NCBI RefSeq assembly: GCF_905233635.1
Contig: NZ_CAJODG010000030.1
Coordinates: 1-27,525, forward strand
Source of the DNA: Selenomonas sp. AE3005
GTDB lineage: Bacteria; Bacillota; Negativicutes; Selenomonadales; Selenomonadaceae
Direction of reading: 5' to 3'
DNA length: 27,525 nucleotides
Each line of letters opens with the position of its first letter. Positions within the stretch are counted from its first letter, which is position 1. This document shows, piece after piece, positions 15,156 to 22,340 of this stretch. A program made the translations under genes and the position numbers. The notes beneath the pieces are model-generated. The model was not told the origin of the DNA, made no database searches, and worked only from the letters and a program-made list of their open reading frames with translations.

Positions 15156-16744
15156 GACAGTAACTCCGCGATACTGCAATTCATATCCTGCAAGGCCAGC
15201 AGCATTGCATCATAGGCGGATGCATAGCGATCCATCGTATAATCCGTATAGCGGCCTGCATCAAAGCTCAGGGTCAGATAATAACCGCCATCTTCCAAAG
15301 ATGTCACTGCGATATCCAGCACATTTTCTGCCGCCGACATTTTATTGGCCGGCACTTCCATAATCTTACAGGGCTTGCCATCCAGCACAAAAGCAGCCTT
15401 GGTGTCAGTATTCTTCTGGAAAATAAAGCTGGCGCAGTCACCCTCCAGGTCGTCCCTGTAGACCTCATCTAAGCCTTTGGCATAGGATATGCCCTTATTG
15501 ATGCACTCTTCCAGCCCTGCCAGAAATTGACCGGCTGTCATGTCCTCGGCAAAATCCCATCTGATAGGATACTGATCCAGCATCAGGCCCATGAGCCGCA
15601 TTTCCTTAACCGTTGTCCGGGCATTATGCACCCAGCTCATAATGACATCTTTTTCGCCGGTTATTTTGGCCATGGCCAGCATCGCCCCTGCCAGCATAAA
15701 GGTATTTTCGCTATAGTCCTTCTTCTCATAGAAAACGCTCTGGCTGATATTTTTCAGCAGGCGCTCCACCCGGCCCTGACTCCAGGCATCATGCTGCTGT
15801 ACGTCCACGGCAGGTAAATGCCTTTCGGGGTCAAAGCCATAAAGTACCTGCCGCCAATAACGATGAGCCTCTTCCTGCCCTGCCTGCAAAATCCTGGCTT
15901 CCTCCCACACGTATTCAGCATAGCTGGCCCGCTTGCGGCTGGCACTTTGTCCCCGGTAGCGCTTATTCAGCTCACGCCAGAACAGGATGATAATGGAAGT
16001 GCCATCCATAATGGCATGATAAAAATCAGCATACATATACTTGCCCTTCGGCGTCATCATCAGATAAATGCGGTACAGGGGATTATTGATAAGCGTGTAG
16101 GGCTTTTTCAGTTCCTGCTTGCGCTGCTCAAACACCTGCTCCGACAGGATTTCGACCCTGACCCTGGGCAAAGCCCCATCAAACCGCTGGCAAATCTCCC
16201 CTGTCTCAGGATGGAAGAACAGACGGCAGCGGAAAATATCATAGTCGGCCAGCATTGCGTTAACAGCATCGGCCAGACGCTCCAAATCAATGGCCTCATC
16301 CAGCTGCAACAAAGCGCCGTTATTCATCATCGTTGAATCGGCCTTATTAAAATGGGTGTCTACCAGCCACCGCTGCACGGGGCGCAGAGGATAATAACCA
16401 TCAGCCGGTGCAAAGTTGTCTGCCTGTTGCTGATTGCTGTACACAATGTCCAGTAATTTATTAAACCCGGTGATATCAAAAACTTCCACCACTGCCGGCT
16501 GCGGATCTTTGACCAGCAGCTTTTTATCCAGCCTGGCCGCCAGCTTTTTGGTCATGAGCAGGGAGCGCAGGCCGGCAGAAGAAATATAATTGACCCCGGC
16601 AATGTCCAGCTCCACTATCTCTGCGTTCTCCGGCAGAGCAGAAAACTCCTTATCAAATTCTACGGCAGCTACAGCATCAAATCTGCCGGCCAGTTTCACC
16701 AGCAGCCGGTTATCATTTATTTCTTTGCTAATATCAAGACTCAT
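15152..16744 (-). CDS. STAS domain fused to an NRPS-type condensation domain
   Basis: A 530-residue cytosolic protein. Residues 1-105 are a STAS (SpoIIAA/RsbV) domain with VNYISSAGLR (51-60); S55/S56 match the phosphorylated serine region of anti-sigma antagonists. Residues ~115-530 are a full-length condensation domain: YYPLRPVQRWL (C1-like), DIFRCRLF (C2), FYHAIMDGTS (C3, an HHxxxDG variant with Tyr for the first His; H243, D247, G248 kept), YAEYVWEE (C4), and MGLMLDQYPIRW in place of the GxxxNxxPxR region. Such domains form amide or ester bonds from carrier-bound acyl groups. No carrier, adenylation or phosphatase gene is in the window. The ATG at 16744 has GGAG eight bases upstream. It is co-transcribed with the MATE-ATPase fusion. 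Confidence 0.88.
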   Translation of the reverse strand: MSLDISKEINDNRLLVKLAGRFDAVAAVEFDKEFSALPENAEIVELDIAGVNYISSAGLRSLLMTKKLAARLDKKLLVKDPQPAVVEVFDITGFNKLLDIVYSNQQQADNFAPADGYYPLRPVQRWLVDTHFNKADSTMMNNGALLQLDEAIDLERLADAVNAMLADYDIFRCRLFFHPETGEICQRFDGALPRVRVEILSEQVFEQRKQELKKPYTLINNPLYRIYLMMTPKGKYMYADFYHAIMDGTSIIILFWRELNKRYRGQSASRKRASYAEYVWEEARILQAGQEEAHRYWRQVLYGFDPERHLPAVDVQQHDAWSQGRVERLLKNISQSVFYEKKDYSENTFMLAGAMLAMAKITGEKDVIMSWVHNARTTVKEMRLMGLMLDQYPIRWDFAEDMTAGQFLAGLEECINKGISYAKGLDEVYRDDLEGDCASFIFQKNTDTKAAFVLDGKPCKIMEVPANKMSAAENVLDIAVTSLEDGGYYLTLSFDAGRYTDYTMDRYASAYDAMLLALQDMNCSIAELLS

Positions 16745-16808
16745 CACACACACTCCATCAATCACAAGATAAATATTCCTAAATTTTGACTTTATGACTT
16801 TATTAAAT

Positions 16809-16837
16809 ACTATATTACAAATTTAATATTTTTCCAA
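16809..16837 (-). promoter_or_regulatory. Candidate sigma-A-type promoter of the STAS-condensation/MATE operon
   Basis: On the minus strand TTGGAA (16832-16837) and TATAGT (16809-16814) are separated by 17 bases in very A+T-rich DNA, about 65 bases before the ATG. Nothing else between here and the leuA terminator competes with it. Confidence 0.65.
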
Positions 16838-16860
16838 CACCTTCCTGCTTTTTTCAACAC

Positions 16861-16893
16861 AAAAAGCTGTCCTCGACAGAAGACAGCTTTTAG
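16861..16893 (-). terminator. Intrinsic terminator of leuA
   Basis: AAAAGCTGTC and GACAGCTTTT form a perfect 10-bp stem around a 10-11 base loop. On the minus strand it is followed by T residues (CTTTTTGTG). It lies downstream of leuA, with the 142-bp repeat between stop codon and terminator, and insulates the next operon. Confidence 0.8.
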
Positions 16894-16900
16894 CAACATA

Positions 16901-17042
16901 TTTTATAACGCCGTTGTTCCAGTTTTGCCATAGGCAAAACTTCCTCTTGGCGTTTCAACGAGGCGGGATATATGCTCGCCGCCTGTTTTGGTATTCGTGC
17001 CCCCACCTGCTGAGGTGGGGGACATTTTCTTGCCTCGTTATT
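16901..17042. repeat. 142-bp structured intergenic repeat, copy 2
   Basis: It matches 1801-1942 except at 16967 and 16969. The same ATAACG/CGTTAT ends and all paired segments are kept, including the strong CCCCCACCT/AGGTGGGGG hairpin. The right end runs over the leuA stop codon (17038-17040), so the last codon boundary of leuA lies inside the repeat. On the minus strand it forms nearly the whole leuA 3' untranslated region, followed by the terminator at 16861-16893. Confidence 0.9.
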
Positions 17043-18708
17043 TTCCGGCCTGCATGCGGTTGATAGCGCTGACCAGCGCCTGTATGGAGGCAGTGATGAT
17101 ATCGGTATCCATTCCGGCTCCCCAGTGGGTTTTCCCCTCTGTGTCCTTCAAACCGATATACGCCATGGCATGGGTATGCTGCCCGATACCCAGAGCATGC
17201 TCACTGTAAGTTACATCCGTATATTTAAGCCCCAGATTTTTCTGCAGGGCATTGGACACGGCATCCAGACGGCCGTTGCCCTTGGCCACGAAGGTTTCGG
17301 GCTGGCCGTTGACCTTCATATCCACAGTACCGGAACGCGTGCCGTCCGGTTCCTTTTTGAGCAGGAAGTCCACCAGCTCGTAGGGTTCTACAATATTTAC
17401 ATACTCATGCTGGAAAATCTGATAGATTTCATCGGGCATGAGTTCCTGGTGCTTGTGGTCGGAGACAGATTTCACCCGGTAGCCGAAATCCTCGCGCATC
17501 TTCTTGGGCATTTCAATACCGTATTTCTGTTCCATGATAAAGCCCACACCGCCCTTGCCGGACTGGCTGTTGATGCGGATTACATCGCCGTCGTATTCGC
17601 GGCCCACATCCTGAGGGTCAATGTAGAGATAAGGAAGCGTCCACTTGTCGGGGTTCTTTTCTTCCTTCCACTTCATGCCTTTGGCAATGGCATCCTGATG
17701 AGAGCCGGAGAAGGCGGCAAAGACCAGCTTGCCGGCATAGGGCTGACGGTAGCTGACCTGCATACGGGTAAGCCGTTCGTAAATGTCCACCAGCTCCGGC
17801 ATATTGGCAAAATCCAGTCCGGGGTCGACCCCCAAAGCAAACATATTCATGGCCACAGTCACAATATCCACGTTGCCGGTACGCTCGCCGTTGCCAAAGA
17901 GCGTGCCCTCCACGCGGTCAGCACCTGCCAGCAGTCCCATTTCCGTATCGGCTACGCCGCAGCCGCGGTCATTGTGCGGATGGAGGGACAACACCACATT
18001 ATCACGGTATTTCAGATGCTTGTTCATATAGGCTATCTGCATGGCGTAGACATGGGGCATGGACATTTCCACGGTCACGGGCAGATTGATGATGGCTTTT
18101 CTGTCAGCAGTCGGCTGCCAGACATCCAGCACCGCATTACAGACCTCCAAAGCGTACTCCGGCTCCGTCCCCGTAAAGGATTCGGGCGAATACTCAAAAC
18201 GATAGTTTGCCCCGGCCTCTTCCGTCAATTTTTTGAGGAGCCTGGCCCCTTCCACAGCAATCTCCTTTATCTCTTCCTTGGACTTGCGGAACACCTGCTC
18301 ACGCTGTGCCACGGAGGTGGAGTTATAGACATGGACAATGGCATTTTTCACGCCTTTGAGCGCTTCAAAGGTCTTGCGGATTATATGTTCACGTGCCTGT
18401 GTCAGTACCTGTATAGTCACATCATCGGGGATAAGGTTGTCTTCCACCAGACGGCGCAGGAATTCGTACTCCGTTTCCGAAGCAGCCGGAAAGCCCACTT
18501 CGATTTCCTTAAAGCCGACCTTTAAGAGCATCTTGTAAAATTCCAGCTTTTCATCCAGATTCATCGGAATGATCAGTGCCTGATTGCCATCGCGCATATC
18601 CACGCTGCACCAGACCGGAGCTTTATCCGGCGCGTCTTTCTTCGCCCACTCCAAATCAATCTCCGGCGGCATAAAATAGCCTTTGCTGTACTTCTGATAA
18701 TTCATCAT
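17038..18708 (-). CDS. leuA: 2-isopropylmalate synthase
   Basis: First committed step of leucine synthesis: condensation of acetyl-CoA with 2-ketoisovalerate. The 556-residue product has the long form seen in many Actinobacteria and some Firmicutes. It starts MMNYQKYSKGYFMPPEIDLE; then come the catalytic-barrel motif VDMRDGNQALI, the metal-binding LHPHNDRGCG, GTLFGNGERTGNVD, and a C-terminal leucine-sensing regulatory domain (about 430 onward, GNGRLDAVSNAL). I chose the ATG at 18708 because GGAGGGG lies seven bases upstream and it matches the family start; an ATG at 18771 would add 21 unrelated residues. It is monocistronic, with its own promoter and terminator. The stop codon lies inside repeat copy 2. 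Confidence 0.96.
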   Translation of the reverse strand: MMNYQKYSKGYFMPPEIDLEWAKKDAPDKAPVWCSVDMRDGNQALIIPMNLDEKLEFYKMLLKVGFKEIEVGFPAASETEYEFLRRLVEDNLIPDDVTIQVLTQAREHIIRKTFEALKGVKNAIVHVYNSTSVAQREQVFRKSKEEIKEIAVEGARLLKKLTEEAGANYRFEYSPESFTGTEPEYALEVCNAVLDVWQPTADRKAIINLPVTVEMSMPHVYAMQIAYMNKHLKYRDNVVLSLHPHNDRGCGVADTEMGLLAGADRVEGTLFGNGERTGNVDIVTVAMNMFALGVDPGLDFANMPELVDIYERLTRMQVSYRQPYAGKLVFAAFSGSHQDAIAKGMKWKEEKNPDKWTLPYLYIDPQDVGREYDGDVIRINSQSGKGGVGFIMEQKYGIEMPKKMREDFGYRVKSVSDHKHQELMPDEIYQIFQHEYVNIVEPYELVDFLLKKEPDGTRSGTVDMKVNGQPETFVAKGNGRLDAVSNALQKNLGLKYTDVTYSEHALGIGQHTHAMAYIGLKDTEGKTHWGAGMDTDIITASIQALVSAINRMQAGK

Positions 18709-18800
18709 CGGCGTTCCCCTCCATAAAATAATAGCCTTCCCCCTCCTCCTGCCGAGAAGACGAAAGGCCATGCATTACGCATTTCCCTGTGTCGTATACT

Positions 18801-18829
18801 ACAATAACACACAAGGACTTTTTTTGCAA
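18801..18829 (-). promoter_or_regulatory. Candidate leuA promoter and leader
   Basis: On the minus strand TTGCAA (18824-18829) and TATTGT (18801-18806) are 17 bases apart. The predicted leader is about 85 bases and contains GCCTT...AAGGC with inner TCTTCTC/GGAGGA complementarity just before the ribosome binding site. I see no T-box signature and no clear leucine-rich leader peptide. Confidence 0.5.
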
Positions 18830-18877
18830 GTAAATAATATAATTATGTAAACTTCAATAGACAAACGTCAGAATAAA

Positions 18878-19243
18878 TTAACCAACCGTCTTGCGAATCG
18901 CCGTGCAGTTTTCCTCGTAAACGCGCTGCACTTCCTTGGCCAAAGGTTCGACTTCTTCACGGCTCTGATGTTTCTTGATGGCCTGTACGGTATTATCAGC
19001 AGCCTTAAACAGGCTCATGAGACTCAAATTACCTGCCGTCCCCTTCAGGGTATGGACGCTCTTACCGGCCTGCTCCATGTCCCCGGCCGTGAAAGCCTGT
19101 ATAAAGTCATTATAGGAACCATCTGCCAAAAACTTGGCCAGAAACTTGTGATACAGCGCCACATTTCCCATAAACCGTTCCAGCCCTTTATTATAGTCAA
19201 CCCCGACATCACAGAGAATTTGCTTTATCTCCAGCTGATCCAT
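18878..19243 (-). CDS. Stand-alone HPt phosphotransfer protein
   Basis: A 121-residue, all-helical protein with the histidine phosphotransfer motif HTLKGTAGNL, H64 being the phosphorylated residue. HPt proteins relay phosphate between a hybrid histidine kinase and a response regulator. No kinase or receiver gene is adjacent, so its partners are encoded elsewhere. AAAGGA lies about ten bases before the ATG. A TATAAT at 19311-19316 on the minus strand could be its -10 box, though no good -35 box is visible. Confidence 0.9.
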   Translation of the reverse strand: MDQLEIKQILCDVGVDYNKGLERFMGNVALYHKFLAKFLADGSYNDFIQAFTAGDMEQAGKSVHTLKGTAGNLSLMSLFKAADNTVQAIKKHQSREEVEPLAKEVQRVYEENCTAIRKTVG

Positions 19244-19364
19244 CTGTTTCGCTTCCTTTCGTCATTGCAGCCTTTTGCTCATGTAAGAAACTGTTCATTG
19301 CCAGTTCCTTATTATAATTCTCGTCACAGGTCGTATTTTCCTGCCATGCAGAAAAAATACATCT

Positions 19365-20822
19365 TCATTCTACGCGGCGATCTTCACCGTCGGTAATGAC
19401 TTTCTTCCAGCCGTAATACTGGGCATACATGATGTTATGGCTGCCCTCGGGACGCGGCTCCAAATCAGAGCCCCATGCCAGTATATCAGTATTCCATGTC
19501 ACAATGCCCCAGTATGTACAGATTTCATCAGCCAGCGGCGGCACATCAATCTGATGTACCACTACCAAATCCTGCTCACGATGGGCATTGATGTAGTCGA
19601 TACGGCTCAGCCATTGCTGACGGACATCCCATTCTACCCAGCCCCAAAAGACTGCCGTTGCCAGCCACAAGAGCAGGCAGGAGGCCAAAGCCCCCCGGCG
19701 CACGGCCTTGTGACGCTGCCAAAATTCCTCTATGCGCGGCAGCAATTCCTGCAAGGCCGAAACTGAGGCTGCTATCACCGCCACTGTGGAGAAAAAACCG
19801 GCCCTTGCCGGCGCCATCGGCACGAATATCATGACGAACATGACGCTGAGTGCCCCTGCCAGCATAACGGCCTGAAAGCGCGTAACCTTGTTCCAGCGCT
19901 GGCCTTTGGGCAGCTGATATACATAATAGCCGATAAGCGCCAAAAGAGGCAGCCATAATTTTGTCACCGGCCAGAAGCATTCAACGAAGTTAATCTGAAA
20001 CATCAGCGGTGTCCAATACATATCCGCCGGCAGGCCGGGATTATACTCATACTGCCGCTGCAATTCCAACCGTACCATTTCCCCGGGCGCCTGAGTAAGC
20101 ATGATGCCACCGATGCACAGGCAGATAAAGCCTGCTATCATCCATGGCTGCAGCTGTTTTTGCCTTTTAAAATACCACAGTGCAAATAGCGTGATAAGCC
20201 CTGCTGCCGCCGCGCCGGTCTCTACCGACCAGCCGGCGCACAGACCGCTTAACATCATCAGCGGCACAGCCCACTTGGGCGGCTGCTGCCAAAAATCCGC
20301 GTGCCAGTATTTTAGGGCAAGGGGCAGCAAAAACAGACATTCCAGCAGTCCCATCCACAAAAACACACAGCTGCCGCACATCCACAGCGTTGTCAAAAAC
20401 GGGTCAGGCAGCAGAAACAAAAAACTCAGAACCAGCCACAGCATGTATGTCCTGTTCATAGCGCGCAGAGGAAGTCCCGTGCCAATGCGGAACACCACCA
20501 GCAGCAGACCGCCCAGCACCAGCGTATTCAAAATATTGAACCATTCCTTGCCCTGCCAGGCGAACAGCTGCGTAAGGCCAATGCCTAAAATCCGTCCGCC
20601 CCAGGTGAAATAATGCGACCACTGGCTGACCACAATATCGTAAAAAGATGTGATACGCTGCCGCGGCCCGACACCGTCAAGCAGATTCCCTCTGTCCGAA
20701 CCATCCCAGATAAAGGCATAGGGTATATCATCCGATATCATAGGCAGCATACAGTTCCGCACGAAAAACAACCCCAAAAACACCAAAAAAATCATCTGCC
20801 ATGATTGTAATTTCTTTACCAT
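19365..20822 (-). CDS. DUF6056-like polytopic membrane protein, copy B
   Basis: A 485-residue protein with about ten or more membrane spans. It begins with one span followed by MISDDIPYAFIWDG (DD at 31-32), then SQWSHYFTWGGR (67-78), and ends in a soluble segment with DLEPRPEGSHNIMYAQYYGW. These blocks match the gene just upstream (20816-22336), so the pair are tandem duplicates. The acidic pair in the first extracytoplasmic loop recalls GT-C glycosyltransferases, which use a lipid-linked sugar donor; function is otherwise unknown and this is inference. Its ATG overlaps the stop of copy A by 7 bases, with GGGGAG upstream. Confidence 0.82.
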   Translation of the reverse strand: MVKKLQSWQMIFLVFLGLFFVRNCMLPMISDDIPYAFIWDGSDRGNLLDGVGPRQRITSFYDIVVSQWSHYFTWGGRILGIGLTQLFAWQGKEWFNILNTLVLGGLLLVVFRIGTGLPLRAMNRTYMLWLVLSFLFLLPDPFLTTLWMCGSCVFLWMGLLECLFLLPLALKYWHADFWQQPPKWAVPLMMLSGLCAGWSVETGAAAAGLITLFALWYFKRQKQLQPWMIAGFICLCIGGIMLTQAPGEMVRLELQRQYEYNPGLPADMYWTPLMFQINFVECFWPVTKLWLPLLALIGYYVYQLPKGQRWNKVTRFQAVMLAGALSVMFVMIFVPMAPARAGFFSTVAVIAASVSALQELLPRIEEFWQRHKAVRRGALASCLLLWLATAVFWGWVEWDVRQQWLSRIDYINAHREQDLVVVHQIDVPPLADEICTYWGIVTWNTDILAWGSDLEPRPEGSHNIMYAQYYGWKKVITDGEDRRVE

Positions 20823-22336
20823 TCATATATCTCCCCGTATTTGCCCCAGTCACTTTGTTTGTCAATGACGATTCCTTTCAGCCCATGATATTGCGCGAAC
20901 ATATTGGAACGATTGTCCTTAGGTTTACTTTCCAAATCTGCCCCAAACATCAGCAGGGTTTCCGTAACCGAACGATTCCCCACAATTTTCGGCAAAAGTC
21001 CGGGGAGTTTTATGGCCGGAACCACAATGGGGTCATCCTGTCTGCAGGCCGCTATGATTTTTTCTCTGGCTGCTAATTGACGGCTGTAGGAGGTTTCGAT
21101 AATCAGGCACATAGCCGAAACCGTCAGCCACAGTCCCATGGCGCCCAACCCTAAAAGTGCCATTCCCATGCGGAATTTTGGCGCGTGTAAGCACCGTTCC
21201 CTTAACCATGGCCGCAAGCAGCGCAGGGAAGACGCAGCCGCCACCAGCAGAAAAATCACGCTATGATAAGCGGCATGGGCGCGGAATTCCGGCGAAAACA
21301 TCATCACGCAGAGCACCAAAAAGCTGCCGCCCGTGAACAGCAGTATGTAACGCTTCCACTCTTTGCTGCACTGCCCATACCGCAGGCAGAGCAGGACTAT
21401 GGCCAAAAACGGCAGCTCGCCCGAAAATACCGGCAAAAAGCCTTGCACGAAATTATACAGGAACATCATCGGTGTCCATAAGAGTTCCGGCGGCATGGCA
21501 TAGTCAGGCTCCAGCTCCTGCATGAGCCTGACCCTCTCCACATTTCCGGGTGCCAGCATCAGGAGCAGCGTGCCTATAGCCAGGCCAAGCAATCCGGCTG
21601 TCTGCCACCTTTGCAGCTGCTTCCGCCGATAAAATATCACCGTAAAAGCCAGCGTGAGCAGCAGCGTGACAATGCTGGCAGGCTCCATTGACCAGCCGGC
21701 CAGCAGCCCCCAGACTGCCATCAGCGGCACAGCCCCCCAAAACTTATCCAGTTTTAACTTCTCTCCCCAATAAGCCAGCGCATAGGGCAGTAAAAAACTG
21801 CATTCCGCCACCGCTGTCCACAGATAGACGCAGGCTCCTGTCATCCACAGCATGGTATAAGCATAGGCAGGCAAGGCAAAAAACAGGCCCAGCAGCAGCA
21901 ATAAAAGTCCGGCCTTGCATTTGCCCGGCTTTTCCAGCCTGCCTGCTGCCAGCCAGTAAAGGAGCAGCACCAGCAGCACAAAGAACGCAGTATTGACTGC
22001 ATCAAACCAATATCGCTGCTCACCGCCCTGCCAGATAAAAAACTGTGCCGTAAACAGCGCCGGTACGCGTCCGCCCCAGGTAAAATAATGCGACCACTGG
22101 CTCACAAAAATATCCGACAAGGACGTGATTCTTTGCCGCGCCCCGATATCATCTACCAGATTGCCGCCATCCGCCCCATCCCAGATAAAGGCATAGGAAT
22201 AATCATCTGCCACCATCGGAAAAAGGATATTGCGCCATAGAAAGATACCTGCACCAAAGACAAACAACATTTGCCAGCTAATCCGCTGCCATACGGCCTG
22301 CCACAGGGCATACAGCCTGTCAGCCCAAACAGCCAT
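20816..22336 (-). CDS. DUF6056-like polytopic membrane protein, copy A
   Basis: A 506-residue polytopic membrane protein. Shared blocks with copy B are VADDYSYAFIWDG (42-54; D44, D45), SQWSHYFTWGGR (79-90), a mid-protein GWSMEPAS segment and the C-terminal DLESKPKDNRSNMFAQYHG. Its length after start correction is close to that of copy B. I chose the ATG at 22336 because AGGAGA lies seven bases upstream and it begins four bases after the RND stop; the longer frame reading back into the RND gene has no support. It may be a GT-C-like glycosyltransferase of the envelope, but no substrate can be given. Confidence 0.84.
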   Translation of the reverse strand: MAVWADRLYALWQAVWQRISWQMLFVFGAGIFLWRNILFPMVADDYSYAFIWDGADGGNLVDDIGARQRITSLSDIFVSQWSHYFTWGGRVPALFTAQFFIWQGGEQRYWFDAVNTAFFVLLVLLLYWLAAGRLEKPGKCKAGLLLLLLGLFFALPAYAYTMLWMTGACVYLWTAVAECSFLLPYALAYWGEKLKLDKFWGAVPLMAVWGLLAGWSMEPASIVTLLLTLAFTVIFYRRKQLQRWQTAGLLGLAIGTLLLMLAPGNVERVRLMQELEPDYAMPPELLWTPMMFLYNFVQGFLPVFSGELPFLAIVLLCLRYGQCSKEWKRYILLFTGGSFLVLCVMMFSPEFRAHAAYHSVIFLLVAAASSLRCLRPWLRERCLHAPKFRMGMALLGLGAMGLWLTVSAMCLIIETSYSRQLAAREKIIAACRQDDPIVVPAIKLPGLLPKIVGNRSVTETLLMFGADLESKPKDNRSNMFAQYHGLKGIVIDKQSDWGKYGEIYEW

Positions 22337-22340
22337 AAAT

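Noticed and set aside
17125..18525. Long plus-strand open frame (466 codons) opposite leuA
   Set aside because: It is the antisense shadow of a well-supported leuA, rich in His/Phe/Gly as expected from reading conserved codons backwards, with no family resemblance.
18709..18800. Leucine T-box or attenuator upstream of leuA
   Set aside because: No T-box TGGNACCGCG-like element, no terminator in the leader and no run of leucine codons; only a weak hairpin near the ribosome binding site.
19208..19297. Possible 29-codon leader frame before the HPt gene (minus strand, MNSFLHEQKAAM...)
   Set aside because: It has a passable AAGGA site but no homology, and overlaps the HPt start; evidence is too thin to call a gene.
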